A DNA stretch of 54,545 bases, taken from the NCBI GenBank assembly GCA_009837085.1, contig VXUF01000154.1, positions 1 to 54,545 on the forward strand, written 5' to 3'. Below, piece after piece: positions 8,847 through 17,759 of this stretch (position 1 is the first letter of the stretch; each line of letters begins with the position of its first letter). Under the pieces are notes generated by a model. The model made no database searches. It was not told where the DNA came from and was given only the letters and a program-made list of their open reading frames with translations. Made by a program: the position numbers and the translations under genes. Origin of the DNA: Holophagales bacterium (GTDB taxonomy: Bacteria; Acidobacteriota; Thermoanaerobaculia; Multivoradales; Multivoraceae).

Positions 8847-9128
8847 TCAGTCGACGCCGTAGCGGCGGTCGAGCCGGTCCATCGTCGCCGCGTAGACGAG
8901 GATCAGAACGATGAAGACGTAGATCGACCCCTGGTGAGCGAACCAGAACCCGAGCGGGAAGCCGCCGAGTTGGGCGCCGTTCAGCGGCTCGACCAGGAAG
9001 ATGCCGAGGACGTAGGAGCAGACGAACCAGATGGAGAGCAGGATCGCCATCAACCGCAGGTTTGCCCGCCAGTAGGCCGAAGGGTCCGCCGGAGGCGGCG
9101 AGGAAGAAGAACCGGGTTGTTCGCTCAA
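8847..9128 (-). CDS. DUF4212 small subunit of sodium:solute symporter
   Basis: About 93 residues with two hydrophobic helices (NLRLMAILLSIWFVCSYVLGI and GSIYVFIVLILVYAATM) and the family-typical FPLGFWFAHQGSIYVFI; it ends in DRLDRRYGVD. DUF4212 proteins are always encoded next to an SSS large subunit and are thought to form its small membrane partner. I chose the TTG at 9126-9128 (LSEQPGSSSSPPPADPSAYW...) because the open frame upstream runs into the start of the divergent acyltransferase gene; there is no nearer ATG or GTG. Start codon is therefore uncertain, product is not. Confidence 0.85.
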   Translation of the reverse strand: MSEQPGSSSSPPPADPSAYWRANLRLMAILLSIWFVCSYVLGIFLVEPLNGAQLGGFPLGFWFAHQGSIYVFIVLILVYAATMDRLDRRYGVD

Positions 9129-9172
9129 GAGCCGGCATAGTACACCGTCGCCATCTACACTCTTGCACCCAC

Positions 9173-10078
9173 ATGACCGATCGCACCACCGGGGCCTTTC
9201 TCCATGCCGTTTCCTGGCTGATCCGCCTGCTGCCGGCGGCATTCTTCGGTCCAGCCTCCGGATTGCTGGCGCATCTTCGGGGAGTGACGCCGCGTGATGT
9301 CCGGCTGATGCGGCAGAACCTGGCGGTCGTGCTGGGGCTGGCTCCGGGGTCGCGGGAGGCGCGCGATCTGGAGTGGCGCTGCGTGCGGCACCAGATCGTC
9401 GCGGCGCTCGAGACGGTGCGGATCAGCTTCGACCGGAAGCGGCTCGATGTCACGGCGATGGAAGGCTTCGACGAGCTGCGGCAACTGATGGCCGAAGTCG
9501 AGGGTCATGGCCGCGGTCAGATCCTGGTCACCGGCCATCTGGGCGCCTGGGAACTGCTGGCCCAGAGCACCGTCCGCGCCTCCTTGTCCCCGGTCTGCGC
9601 GGTGGCCAAGCCATCGCGCGCCAGGGCCGCGTCCGCGTTCGTGGAGCGGATGCGCGCCCGGGCCGGAGTCCGGGTGATCTGGAGCGGCCGGACCTCCCTC
9701 CTGCGGGACATGCTGAGCTGTCTCAGGCGGCGGGAGACCCTGATCATGGTCGTCGACCAGCGGCCGGACCAGCGGCGCGGGCCGGAGGTCGACTTCCTGG
9801 GCCGCCGCACCGAGTTCGTCGGCGGCCCCGCGGCGCTGGCGGCCAAGCGCGACTGCCCGCTGATCGCCGCCTTCTGCATGCGCGAAGGACCCTTCAGCTA
9901 CCGCCTGGAGAGCGAGATGTTGCGCCGGCCCGGCGGCTCGCGGGATCCGGTGGAGTTGTCGCAGCGGATTGCCTCGGCGATCGAACGAAGGGTACGGGCG
10001 CAGCCGGAGCAGTGGATGTGGAACTACCGGCGCTGGAACTACGATCCGGAGGAATTGGCCGAGGTCGGCCTGGGATAG
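9173..10078 (+). CDS. Lipid A biosynthesis-type (LpxL/HtrB-like) acyltransferase
   Basis: 301-residue membrane-associated acyltransferase predicted to add an acyl chain to a lipid A precursor or another envelope lipid on the inner face of the cytoplasmic membrane. The catalytic HX4E motif is visible as GHLGAWELL (about residues 121-129), followed by the conserved VVDQRPDQRRGPEVDFLGR (about 193-211) and the C-terminal EQWMWNYRRWNYDPEE. One hydrophobic N-terminal segment (FLHAVSWLIRLLPAAFFG) fits the family anchor. The ATG at 9173 was chosen since the longer frame upstream encodes no homologous sequence and crosses the divergent DUF4212 gene. It points to a Gram-negative envelope. Confidence 0.88.
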   Translation: MTDRTTGAFLHAVSWLIRLLPAAFFGPASGLLAHLRGVTPRDVRLMRQNLAVVLGLAPGSREARDLEWRCVRHQIVAALETVRISFDRKRLDVTAMEGFDELRQLMAEVEGHGRGQILVTGHLGAWELLAQSTVRASLSPVCAVAKPSRARAASAFVERMRARAGVRVIWSGRTSLLRDMLSCLRRRETLIMVVDQRPDQRRGPEVDFLGRRTEFVGGPAALAAKRDCPLIAAFCMREGPFSYRLESEMLRRPGGSRDPVELSQRIASAIERRVRAQPEQWMWNYRRWNYDPEELAEVGLG

Positions 10079-10098
10079 ATCCGGTCAAGGGAACTGGG

Positions 10099-11709
10099 AT
10101 GAAGGGGAACACGATGACGACGAACCGACGAAGACGGGGACCTGCCAGACGTCCTCGAGCGAACCTGGCGCCTCGAGCGAGTCTGAGCCTCGGAGCGGTT
10201 CTGCTCGGGGTGTGTGGAGCGATCCTGCCGGCGACGGAGCCTGCGCGGGCGGCCGAGCGGCCGAACATCGTCTTCATCCTGATCGACGACCAGCGCTTCG
10301 ACGCCGCGGCCGCGCTCGGCCACGCGTTCCTTGAGACGCCTCACCTGGACCGCCTGATCGAACGCGGCGTGCTGTTCGAGAACGCGTTCGTGACGACGTC
10401 GTTGTGTTCACCGAGCCGCGCCTCGATCCTCACCGGCCAGTACGCCCACCGGCACGGCGTGCTGGACAACCGCACCCGGCTCGATCCGGAGACGCCGACG
10501 TTCCCGCAGGAACTCCAGCGCGCCGGCTACCGGACCGCCTTCGTCGGCAAGTGGCACATGGGCGGCACGTCGGACGAGCCCCGGCCCGGATTCGACCGCT
10601 GGGTCTCGTTCCCAGGCCAGGGTCTCTACTACAACCAGACCTTCAACATCGACGGCGAGCGGGTGCCGCGGCAGGGCTACACCACGGACCTGATCACGGA
10701 CTACGCGCTGGACTTCCTGGCGGCTCGCGCGGGATCCGAAGAGCCCTTCCTGCTCTACGTGTCGCACAAGGCTGTCCACGCGCCGTTCCGGCCCGCGGAA
10801 CGCCACCTCGGCAGCTACGCCGGCCAGCGCTATCCGCCCCCGGCGACGATGCCGAACCGGCACGACAACTACGAGGGCAAGCCGAACTGGGTCGAGGCGC
10901 AGCGACGGAGCTGGCACGGCGTCGACGGCTTGTACGACAACTCGGTCGACTTCCAGCAGTTCGCGCTCGACTACGCGGAGACGATGCGCGGCGTCGACGA
11001 CAGCGTGGGCCGGATCGTCGAAGCGCTGGAAGAGCGGGACCTGCTGGAAGAGACGCTGCTCGTGTTCACGTCGGACAACGGCTTCCAGTTCGGCGAGCAC
11101 GGCCTGATCGACAAGCGCACGATGTACGAGGCGTCGATCCGGGTGCCACTGATGGTGATGGCGCCCTGGCTCGATGGCGGCGCCGGGGGCCTCAGGCGCT
11201 CCGAGATGATCGTGAACCTCGACTTCGCACCCACCTTCCTCGAGGCGGCGGGGGTGGACGTTCCGGACACGGTCCAGGGCCGGTCCTTCTTCGGCTTGCT
11301 CGAGACCGGCCCGGGCGAGGAGCCGCCGCCGTGGCGGGACGCGTTCCTCTACGAGTACTTCTGGGAGAGGGCTTTTCCCCAGACACCGACGGTGCTGGGC
11401 GTGCGCACCGATCGCTACAAGTTCATGCGCTTCCACGGCGTGTGGGATCGCTACGAGCTCTACGACGTGCAGGCCGACCCGGAGGAGCGGCGCAATCTCC
11501 TGGCCGGCTTCATCACCCGTCACGGCGCCGGCAACGTCGAAGCCCGGCTTCGGGTGGCTGCCGCTTCCGCCTCCCGGAATCCTCGGGACGACTGGGCACG
11601 CGAGGTGCTGGAACTCAAGGCGCTCTTCGACCGGCTGTCGGGGCGGCTCGACGAACTCCTGGACGAAACCGGGGCCTTGCGCGAGCCGAGCTGGCTGCCG
11701 TCCCGCTAG
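10099..11709 (+). CDS. Secreted arylsulfatase-family sulfatase
   Basis: 536-residue sulfatase for sulfate ester hydrolysis outside the cytoplasm. After a twin-arginine-rich or basic N-terminus and a hydrophobic stretch (LSLGAVLLGVCGAILPA) a cleavage site near ARAAERP is plausible. The metal-binding start NIVFILIDDQRFD (about 56-68) is followed by the formylglycine motif SLCSPSRASILTG with Cys103 (C-x-P-S-R), which needs a maturation enzyme not seen in this window. VGKWHMGG and FTSDNGFQFGEHGL supply other active-site residues. ATG at 10099 and ATG at 10114 both have purine-rich sites upstream; I used the first. It starts 20 nt after the acyltransferase stop. Confidence 0.92.
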   Translation: MKGNTMTTNRRRRGPARRPRANLAPRASLSLGAVLLGVCGAILPATEPARAAERPNIVFILIDDQRFDAAAALGHAFLETPHLDRLIERGVLFENAFVTTSLCSPSRASILTGQYAHRHGVLDNRTRLDPETPTFPQELQRAGYRTAFVGKWHMGGTSDEPRPGFDRWVSFPGQGLYYNQTFNIDGERVPRQGYTTDLITDYALDFLAARAGSEEPFLLYVSHKAVHAPFRPAERHLGSYAGQRYPPPATMPNRHDNYEGKPNWVEAQRRSWHGVDGLYDNSVDFQQFALDYAETMRGVDDSVGRIVEALEERDLLEETLLVFTSDNGFQFGEHGLIDKRTMYEASIRVPLMVMAPWLDGGAGGLRRSEMIVNLDFAPTFLEAAGVDVPDTVQGRSFFGLLETGPGEEPPPWRDAFLYEYFWERAFPQTPTVLGVRTDRYKFMRFHGVWDRYELYDVQADPEERRNLLAGFITRHGAGNVEARLRVAAASASRNPRDDWAREVLELKALFDRLSGRLDELLDETGALREPSWLPSR

Positions 11710-11729
11710 ACGCGGCAGAAGCCCAGAAG

Positions 11730-11771
11730 CCGGCGCTACGCGCCGGATGCCGGCGGGGACGCCGGCGCACC
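11730..11771. repeat. Two tandem hairpins, REP-like palindromic element
   Basis: The 77-bp gap between the sulfatase and the convergent coaA gene holds two perfect 7-bp-stem hairpins in a row: CCGGCGC-tac-GCGCCGG (11730-11746) and GCCGGCG-ggga-CGCCGGC (11749-11766). The second is part of a 27-bp unit (11745-11771), GGATGCCGGC then six bases then GCCGGCGCACC, that recurs at 25647-25673 with identical ends. No T-run follows, so it resembles a REP-type dispersed repeat more than an intrinsic terminator, though it may stop or stabilise both converging transcripts. Confidence 0.65.
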
Positions 11772-11786
11772 CAGTGTGTGGCGCTG

Positions 11787-12746
11787 CTAGAGCTTGCGCA
11801 GCCGGATCCGCCGCACGGCGTGGTCGGGCGCCTTCTCCAGGATCAGGTCCGCGCGCTCGCGGGTCGGCATGATGTTCTGGACCAGGTTCGGTTCATTGAT
11901 CGTCTTCCAGATGCCCCGGGCGGTGTCGATCGCGTCCTTCTCGCTCAGGCTGGCATAGCGGTGGAAGTAGGCGTCCGGATCCCGGAACGCGGTGTCGCGG
12001 AAGGTCAGGAACCGCTCGACGTACCAGCGCTCGATGACCTCCGTCTCGGCGTCGACATAGATCGAGAAGTCGAAGAGGTCGGAGAGCATGAGCCGACTGT
12101 TTCGCGACGGCGACTGCGAGCGCGCCTGCAGGACGTTGAGGCCCTCGAGAATCAGGATGTCGGGCTGGTCGACGATCTCGGTGGCGCCGGACACGATGTC
12201 GTACGAATGGTGCGAGTACACCGGATGCGCGACCTTCCGCTCCCCCGACTTGACCTGGAGCACGAAGTTCACCAGCGTGCGCAGGTCGAAGCTCTCCGGA
12301 AAGCCCTTCCGCTCCATCAGGTCGCGCTCTTCCAGCACCGCGTTGGGATGGAGGAAGCCGTCGGTCGTCACCAGGTCGACCTGCGGGTGGTTCGGCCAGC
12401 GGGCGAGCAGCTCGCGGAGGATGCGGCCGGTCGTGCTCTTGCCTACCGCGACGCTGCCGCCGATCCCGATGATGTAGGGCACCTTGGCCGTCAGACCTCC
12501 CAGGAACGTGCTGCTGGCCCGGTAGAGATCCTGGGTGGCGCCGACGTAGAGGTTGAGCAGCCGGGACATCGGCAGGTAGATCTGCGCGACCTCTTCGAGC
12601 GAGACCTGCTCGTTGATGCCGCGCAGCCGCTCCAGTTCCTGCTCAGAGAGCGGCAGGGGCGTCTCGGCTCGCAGCCGTCCCCACGCCTCCTCGTCGAAAG
12701 GAACGTAGATCGAATCGGTGAGGCTGTCGACCCTGTGGTTGGTCAA
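11787..12746 (-). CDS. coaA: Type I pantothenate kinase
   Basis: Phosphorylates pantothenate, the first step of coenzyme A synthesis. The 319-residue product has the P-loop [17 protein letters not shown], the [13 protein letters not shown] segment, the [10 protein letters not shown] motif and the substrate-side LEGLNVLQ, all characteristic of the bacterial CoaA (PanK-I) family. The start is uncertain: TTG at 12744-12746 gives an N-terminus ([21 protein letters not shown]) similar in length to the E. coli enzyme, while a GTG at 12812 would overlap the peroxiredoxin gene by 35 nt. It is the second gene after the peroxiredoxin on the minus strand. Confidence 0.94.
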   Translation of the reverse strand: MTNHRVDSLTDSIYVPFDEEAWGRLRAETPLPLSEQELERLRGINEQVSLEEVAQIYLPMSRLLNLYVGATQDLYRASSTFLGGLTAKVPYIIGIGGSVAVGKSTTGRILRELLARWPNHPQVDLVTTDGFLHPNAVLEERDLMERKGFPESFDLRTLVNFVLQVKSGERKVAHPVYSHHSYDIVSGATEIVDQPDILILEGLNVLQARSQSPSRNSRLMLSDLFDFSIYVDAETEVIERWYVERFLTFRDTAFRDPDAYFHRYASLSEKDAIDTARGIWKTINEPNLVQNIMPTRERADLILEKAPDHAVRRIRLRKL

Positions 12747-12777
12747 GAGACCCCCAGGCTGAGGACTGCCGGGTGAT

Positions 12778-13263
12778 TCAGCCGAGCTGTTCGAGGACTG
12801 CGTCGGCGCCACTGACGCCGACTTCGCCCGCCGGCTCGACGCCGAGGTAGGTCAAGACGCCGTCGTCGACGATCGCGGCGTAGCGTCGCGAGCGGGTGCC
12901 CATGCCGAAACGCGAAGCGTCGAGTTCGAGCCCGACCTTCGACGTGAAGTCGCCATTGCCGTCGGAAAGCAGGACGATGTCGTCGGGGATGCTCCGCGCC
13001 TTGCGCCACTCGTTGATGACGAAGACGTCGTTGACGGCGAGGCAGGCCACCGTATCGACGTTGCCCGACTTGATCGCCTCGAGGTTCTCGATGAACCCCG
13101 GCATGTGGACCTCCGAGCAGGTCGGGGTCATCGCGCCCGGCACGGCGAAGAGGACGACCTTCTTGCCTTCGAACAGCTCGCGGGTCGAGATGTCGACGAT
13201 GCCGTCCGGGGTCATCTGCTTGAAACTAGCTTCCGGGATCGCGTCCCCGGTCTTGATGCTCAT
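12778..13263 (-). CDS. Peroxiredoxin, Prx5 type
   Basis: 161-residue thiol peroxidase reducing hydrogen peroxide and organic hydroperoxides. The peroxidatic site is [17 protein letters not shown] with Cys49; the Prx5 group typically has PGAFTPTC. Another cysteine (VACLAVND, about residue 77) lies where some family members have a non-resolving cysteine, so the reductant (glutaredoxin, glutathione or thioredoxin) is unknown. No fused glutaredoxin domain. The start [14 protein letters not shown] was chosen over an upstream in-frame start since the fold begins there. It probably heads an operon with coaA (about 31-nt gap with the TTG start used). Confidence 0.93.
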   Translation of the reverse strand: MSIKTGDAIPEASFKQMTPDGIVDISTRELFEGKKVVLFAVPGAMTPTCSEVHMPGFIENLEAIKSGNVDTVACLAVNDVFVINEWRKARSIPDDIVLLSDGNGDFTSKVGLELDASRFGMGTRSRRYAAIVDDGVLTYLGVEPAGEVGVSGADAVLEQLG

Positions 13264-13322
13264 CGAAGTTGGCTCCCTGGCTTTCTTTGTCCTGAGGGGG
13301 CGGCAGTATAGCTTCGATCCCG

Positions 13323-14384
13323 ATGCTCGGGCCGCCCCCAACGTTCGGTGCCCGGACGGCGCTTAGTCTGGCGATCGTCGCGGCGATCGCGGTCTTCGCC
13401 TGCGGCCGCGCTCCCGATGGGGGCGTCGAGGGCGCTGGTGGCGCGCCTCTCGACCTGGAGGGCGACCATGAGCACTACCTCCGGAGCGTGGAAGGCGCCC
13501 GGCTCGAACTCGTCGAACCGGGCACGGACGGCGCCTGGCGCGAGATCAGGGGCGCCGGCAGGGTGGTCCGGTTGGCGGCGCCGCCCGAGCGCATCGCCTC
13601 GCGAACGCTGGCGACCGACGAGATCCTGCTTGAGATCGCCGAGCCGGAGCGGATCGTGCTGCTATCGCCCTTCGCCGGCGACCCGCAGTTCAGCGCCAGC
13701 GCCGACAAGGCAAAGCGCCTGGGACGGGTCGGCGGTTTCAGCACGGAGGAGCTCCTGGCGGCTTCGCCCGACCTGGTGTTCGCGGCGGGCTTCAACACCC
13801 AGGAGACGCTGGCTCAGTTGGAGGCGGCCGGTGTGCCCGTTGTCGTCCTGCTCAATCACGAGGATCTTGCGGCGATCGAGCGGAACATCCGGACCGTCGG
13901 TTTCGCGACCGGTCGGGACCGCGAGGCGGAACGGCTCATCGAGTCGATGTGGCTGCGTCTGGATGAGGCGCGTGTGCGGGCCGGTTCGAAGGCAGAGGGT
14001 CTCCGCGTCGTCCACTGGAGCGGCGGCGTGGTGCTGGGCAGTCGGACCGTGTTCGACGATGCGCTCCGCTACCTGGGCGCCGTGAACCTGGCGGCGGAGA
14101 ACGGTCTTGAAGGATGGCCGCGGATCAGTGCCGAGCAGGTCGTCATCTGGGACCCGGACGTCATCTTCACGGATTCCTATGCGGCCGGCGATGTCGCGCC
14201 GGGTGCGTTGGACGGCACGCGCGCCGCCAGGCTCGGTAACCTGGAGTCGCTCGATGGGCGGGACATGGCGGCCATCTCGCACCATGTCGCGGGCATGGTC
14301 GAACGGCTCGCCGACGCGCTAGTGCGCGCTTCCGAACGGATCGAAACCGCGGGCCGCCAGAACCCGGTGACCGCAACGGAATGA
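13323..14384 (+). CDS. ABC importer substrate-binding lipoprotein (cobalamin/siderophore class)
   Basis: 353-residue periplasmic binding protein of the PF01497 (BtuF/FepB/FhuD) fold. The N-terminus is a lipoprotein signal (LSLAIVAAIAVFAC, lipid Cys27). Conserved stretches are PPERIASRTLATDEILLEI, RVGGFSTEELLAASPDLVFA (about 139-158) and GWPRISAEQVVIWDPDVIF. It starts the three-gene import operon: its stop overlaps the permease start by 4 nt (ATGA, 14381-14384). Cobalamin, haem or ferric siderophore are all possible ligands; no riboswitch fits in the 59-bp upstream gap, which is mild evidence against B12-riboswitch control. Confidence 0.92.
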   Translation: MLGPPPTFGARTALSLAIVAAIAVFACGRAPDGGVEGAGGAPLDLEGDHEHYLRSVEGARLELVEPGTDGAWREIRGAGRVVRLAAPPERIASRTLATDEILLEIAEPERIVLLSPFAGDPQFSASADKAKRLGRVGGFSTEELLAASPDLVFAAGFNTQETLAQLEAAGVPVVVLLNHEDLAAIERNIRTVGFATGRDREAERLIESMWLRLDEARVRAGSKAEGLRVVHWSGGVVLGSRTVFDDALRYLGAVNLAAENGLEGWPRISAEQVVIWDPDVIFTDSYAAGDVAPGALDGTRAARLGNLESLDGRDMAAISHHVAGMVERLADALVRASERIETAGRQNPVTATE

Positions 14385-15439
14385 GGGTCGCGTTCGGCGG
14401 CTACCGGGCCGGCTTCTGGTGGTACATGGCCGCCGGCCTGGCGCTGCTGCTGGCGTTCGCCGGGATCGGTCTGTTCCGCGGATCGGTGCCGCTGGATGGA
14501 CGCGACGTGCTGGCCGTGCTGGCGCGGCATCTTCTGCCCGGCGAGCACGACCCCGCGGACCCGAGAGTGGACGCGATCGTCTGGTCGCTCCGGGCGCCGA
14601 GGGTGGTGGTGGCGGCGATGGTCGGCGGCTGCCTGGCCCTGGCCGGCGCCCAGATGCAGGGCCTGTTCCGTAACCCGCTGGCCTCGCCAGGGATAGTCGG
14701 CACCAGCACCGGCGCCGCGACCGGCGCCGTCTTCGCGCTGACCTTCGGACTGGCCGGCGGCTTCCTGCTCGCCGCCCCGCTGTTCGCAGTGGCCGGTGCC
14801 ATCCTGTCCCTTCTGATCGTGACCCGGATCGCCACACGCGACGGCTACACGCCGGTCACCACGCTGCTGCTTGCCGGCGTCGCGCTGAACGCGCTGCTCG
14901 CCGCCGTGAACTCCTGGCTCATCGCTCGCTCCTGGGAGCAGTACGAGGCGGCGCGAAGGATCGCCTACTGGATGATGGGCGGCGTTACCGACCGCGGCTG
15001 GGTCCACGCCGGGATGCTGTTGCCGGGAATGGTCATCGGCTGCGCGATCGCGGTCTGGTTCGCGCGCGACCTGGACCTGCTGCTCGAGGGCGAGGAGGTG
15101 GCCGCGTCGCTCGGGGTCGACATCGAGCGGGCGAAACGGGCCGTGCTCTGGAGCGCGGCGATCCTCACCGGCAGCGCGGTCGCGGTGAGCGGTGTCGTCG
15201 GCTTCGTCGGGCTCGTCGTGCCGCACCTCGTGCGCCTGCTGCTGGGGCCGGTCCATCGGCGGTTGCTGCCGGCCGCGTTCCTGACCGGCGCCTGGTTCGT
15301 GGTCGGCGCCGATCTCCTGGCCCGTACCGTGGCGGCCCCCCAGGAGGTCTTCCTGGGCGTCGTGACGGCGTTCGTCGGTGCTCCGTTCTTCCTGTTCCTG
15401 CTCGTGCGCCACGAAGGCGAAGTGGCGGTGTCCCGATGA
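14381..15439 (+). CDS. FecCD-family ABC permease
   Basis: 352-residue inner-membrane permease with about nine to ten helices, forming the homodimeric channel of the importer. The family signatures are LRAPRVVVAAMVGGCLALAGAQMQGLFRNPLASPGIVG (about residues 66-103, quoted in parts: LRAPRVVVAAMVGG and AGAQMQGLFRNPLASPGI) and the ATPase-coupling GFVGLVVPHLVRLLLG. It overlaps its neighbours by 4 nt at both ends (ATGA at 14381 and at 15436), which fits strict co-translation of binding protein, permease and ATPase in this order. Confidence 0.94.
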   Translation: MRVAFGGYRAGFWWYMAAGLALLLAFAGIGLFRGSVPLDGRDVLAVLARHLLPGEHDPADPRVDAIVWSLRAPRVVVAAMVGGCLALAGAQMQGLFRNPLASPGIVGTSTGAATGAVFALTFGLAGGFLLAAPLFAVAGAILSLLIVTRIATRDGYTPVTTLLLAGVALNALLAAVNSWLIARSWEQYEAARRIAYWMMGGVTDRGWVHAGMLLPGMVIGCAIAVWFARDLDLLLEGEEVAASLGVDIERAKRAVLWSAAILTGSAVAVSGVVGFVGLVVPHLVRLLLGPVHRRLLPAAFLTGAWFVVGADLLARTVAAPQEVFLGVVTAFVGAPFFLFLLVRHEGEVAVSR

Positions 15440-16236
15440 CGGCGGCGTCGGCCGTGACCGCCGCGCCTCGGCTCGAGCTTGTGGGCGGCGGCGTCGAGCG
15501 GCGGGGACGGTGGCTCCTGCGTGGTGTCGATCTCGTCATCGAGCCGGCCACGCTGATCTCGGTCGTGGGCCCGAACGGCGCCGGCAAGTCGACCCTGCTG
15601 CGGCTTCTGAGCGGCGCGTGGCGGCTGACCGAAGGCCGGGCCCTGCTGGGCGGCTTCGACCTGGCGGCCCTGCCGCGGCGTCAGGCGGCCAGACGGGTGG
15701 CCTACGTGCCGCAGACCGTGCGCCCGACCTTTGAGTTCACGGTGCGGGAGTTCGTCACCCTCGGCCGCTACCCGCACGAAAGCCGTCTGTTCGGCACCCG
15801 TTCAGCCGACCGCGGATGGATCGACCGCTGTCTGGACGACACGGACTTGCTGGCGCTCGCGGAACGACGGGTGACGACACTGTCGGGAGGTGAGTTGCAG
15901 CGCGTGCTGATGGCTCGCTGTCTGGCTACCGAGGCGGAGGTTCTCCTGCTCGACGAACCGACCTCGAACCTCGATCTCGCCCACGGTCTCGACCTCCTGG
16001 GGCTGGCGCGCAACCTGGTTGACGAGGGTCGCTCCGTCGTGCTGGTCCTCCACGACCTCAACGCCGCCGCGCGTTTCGCTGACCGGGTGGCCGTGCTCGA
16101 CGCGGGTGCCCTGGTCGCCGAGGGACCCCCGGCGGAGGTCCTCAGTCCGGATCTGTTACGCCGGGTGTTCCGCGTCCGCGCCGTGCCCCTGGCCGGATCC
16201 GCGGCTCCGGTGTTCGACTTCGAGCCGCTGTCCTGA
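15436..16236 (+). CDS. ABC importer ATPase (BtuD/FecE-like)
   Basis: 266-residue nucleotide-binding subunit energising the importer. Walker A GPNGAGKSTLLRLL (about residues 46-59), Q-loop YVPQTVRPTFEFTV, signature TLSGGELQRVLMAR, Walker B VLLLDEPTSNLDLAH and switch histidine VLVLHDLNAA are all intact. The downstream gene is on the opposite strand, so the operon ends here, 15 bp before the convergent MaoC gene; that short gap shows no clear terminator hairpin. Confidence 0.95.
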   Translation: MTAASAVTAAPRLELVGGGVERRGRWLLRGVDLVIEPATLISVVGPNGAGKSTLLRLLSGAWRLTEGRALLGGFDLAALPRRQAARRVAYVPQTVRPTFEFTVREFVTLGRYPHESRLFGTRSADRGWIDRCLDDTDLLALAERRVTTLSGGELQRVLMARCLATEAEVLLLDEPTSNLDLAHGLDLLGLARNLVDEGRSVVLVLHDLNAAARFADRVAVLDAGALVAEGPPAEVLSPDLLRRVFRVRAVPLAGSAAPVFDFEPLS

Positions 16237-16251
16237 CGCGGAGTTGCCCGC

Positions 16252-16707
16252 CTACAGTCGCACCAGGTAGCTCTGCCGGCCCTCCAGCACCCGTTCGCCC
16301 CGCTGGTTGTCGATCTCGCTCTCCAGCACGATCACGCCGGTCGTCCGCTGGCGCTTCAGCTCCGCGATGCGCAGCATCGGGTACAGCGTGTCGCCAGGGT
16401 ACACCGGCTTCAGGAAGCGGCATGACTGGTCGATGTACCCGATCATGGCGCGGCCGACCACGTCGGCGAACGTGCCTGCGCCGGCGGCGCTGTAGCAGAG
16501 GACCTGGAGGCCATGGGCGAGCATGCCGGCGTGGCCGAGCGACTTGCAGTACTCGATGTCGTAGTGGATCGGGTGGTTGTCGCCCGAGATCGCCTGGAAG
16601 GCGGCGAAGTGGGCTTCGGTCACCGTGCGGCTGGGCAGCGGGAAGGTCTCTCCCACCCGTAGCTCGTCGAACGGCCTGGCCGGGACCAGGCCGCGTTCGC
16701 TACCCAC
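16252..16707 (-). CDS. MaoC-like acyl dehydratase (hotdog fold)
   Basis: 151-residue single-domain hotdog protein predicted to hydrate or dehydrate an enoyl/hydroxyacyl thioester. The MaoC signature is visible: VTEAHFAAFQAISGDNHPIHYD with the catalytic Asp/His pair (about residues 41-49), then GHAGMLAHGLQVL and FLKPVYPGDTLYP. The GTG start at 16705-16707 overlaps the end of the upstream threonine aldolase gene by 8 nt, so the two are coupled. The acyl substrate is unknown; PaaZ-like or general (R)-hydratase roles are possible. Confidence 0.9.
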   Translation of the reverse strand: MGSERGLVPARPFDELRVGETFPLPSRTVTEAHFAAFQAISGDNHPIHYDIEYCKSLGHAGMLAHGLQVLCYSAAGAGTFADVVGRAMIGYIDQSCRFLKPVYPGDTLYPMLRIAELKRQRTTGVIVLESEIDNQRGERVLEGRQSYLVRL

Positions 16708-17734
16708 CGAACACCCGGACCAGCGCTTGGGCCGCCTGCGCCGTCTCCTCGGGGCTCACGTCGCGGTGGGTGACGAGACGGATGTGGACCGGGCTTACGT
16801 CCAGGCACAGGACGTTTTCCTTCCGGAGCGCCTCGACGCACTCCGGGGCGCTGCGGCCCGTGCCCTCGACCGAGAAGATGAGGATGTTCGTCCTCTGTTC
16901 GGCGATCAGTGCGACGCCGGGAAGGTCGTTGAGAGTGTCCGCGAGCAGGCGGGCGTTCTCGTGATCCTGGACCAGCAGCGGCGGGCTCTCGTCGAGGGCG
17001 ACCTCGGCCGCCGCGGCGAGCACGCCGACCTGCCGCATCTGGCCGCCGCACATCTGGCGGTAACGGCGGACGTTGCGGATGAAGTCGCGGGAGCCGACGA
17101 CGATGGAACCGACGGGCGCGCCCAGACCCTTCGAGAAGCAGAAGGAGAGCGAGTCGACGGGCCCCGCGGCCTCGGCCGGCGTGCAGCCGAGAGCGGTCGC
17201 GGCGTTGAAGAGGCGGGCGCCGTCGAGGTGGACGCGCAGACCGCGGCGGTGCGCCAGATCGCAGAGCGCGCGTGTGCGCTCCGGTTCGTAGACGGTCCCG
17301 CCGGCGTGGTTGCAACTGTTCTCCAGGCAGAGCAGCCGGGTCGGAGCCGCGGTCGGGTGGTCGGGCTGAATCGCCGCCTCTACCTGTTCCGGCGCCAGGA
17401 TGCCGTCGACCTCGGCCTTCACCGCACGCGGCAGGAGTCCGCCGATGCCGGTGATCCCGTTGTTCTCGTGGTTGATGATGTGCGCGTTCGACTCGAGCAA
17501 GACCTCGCTGCCGCGGGGCAGCTCGTGCCCGAGCAGAGAGGAGAGATTGCCCTGGGTGCCGGAAGGGACGAACAGGGCCGCCTCCCGTCCGAGCATGTCC
17601 GCCACGCGTTCCTGCAGGCGGTTCACCGTCGGGTCCTCATGGAAGACGTCATCGCCGACTTCCGCTGCGGCCATCGCCCTGCGCATGGCGGGAGATGGCC
17701 GGGTCATCGTGTCGGAGCGAAGTTCCACCGGCAT
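16700..17734 (-). CDS. ltaE: Low-specificity L-threonine aldolase family, PLP-dependent
   Basis: Predicted to cleave L-threonine/allo-threonine to glycine and acetaldehyde. 344 residues with the start LRSDTMTRPSPAMRRAM typical of the family, the aromatic/His stretch ESNAHIINHE (81-90), aspartate in VHLDGARLFNA (about 168-178), and the PLP-binding lysine in SFCFSKGLGAPVGS (Lys202). All key residues are present and length is normal. A related beta-eliminating lyase is the main alternative. It is divergent from the Ppx/GppA gene with only 25 bp between the chosen starts, and its last bases overlap the MaoC gene. Confidence 0.92.
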   Translation of the reverse strand: MPVELRSDTMTRPSPAMRRAMAAAEVGDDVFHEDPTVNRLQERVADMLGREAALFVPSGTQGNLSSLLGHELPRGSEVLLESNAHIINHENNGITGIGGLLPRAVKAEVDGILAPEQVEAAIQPDHPTAAPTRLLCLENSCNHAGGTVYEPERTRALCDLAHRRGLRVHLDGARLFNAATALGCTPAEAAGPVDSLSFCFSKGLGAPVGSIVVGSRDFIRNVRRYRQMCGGQMRQVGVLAAAAEVALDESPPLLVQDHENARLLADTLNDLPGVALIAEQRTNILIFSVEGTGRSAPECVEALRKENVLCLDVSPVHIRLVTHRDVSPEETAQAAQALVRVFGG

Positions 17735-17759
17735 GGCGAGGGATCATACTTGCGCGCGA

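Noticed and set aside
13264-13322. Possible cobalamin riboswitch before the ABC importer
   Set aside because: The 59-bp gap is far too short for a B12 riboswitch and shows no B12-box-like sequence.
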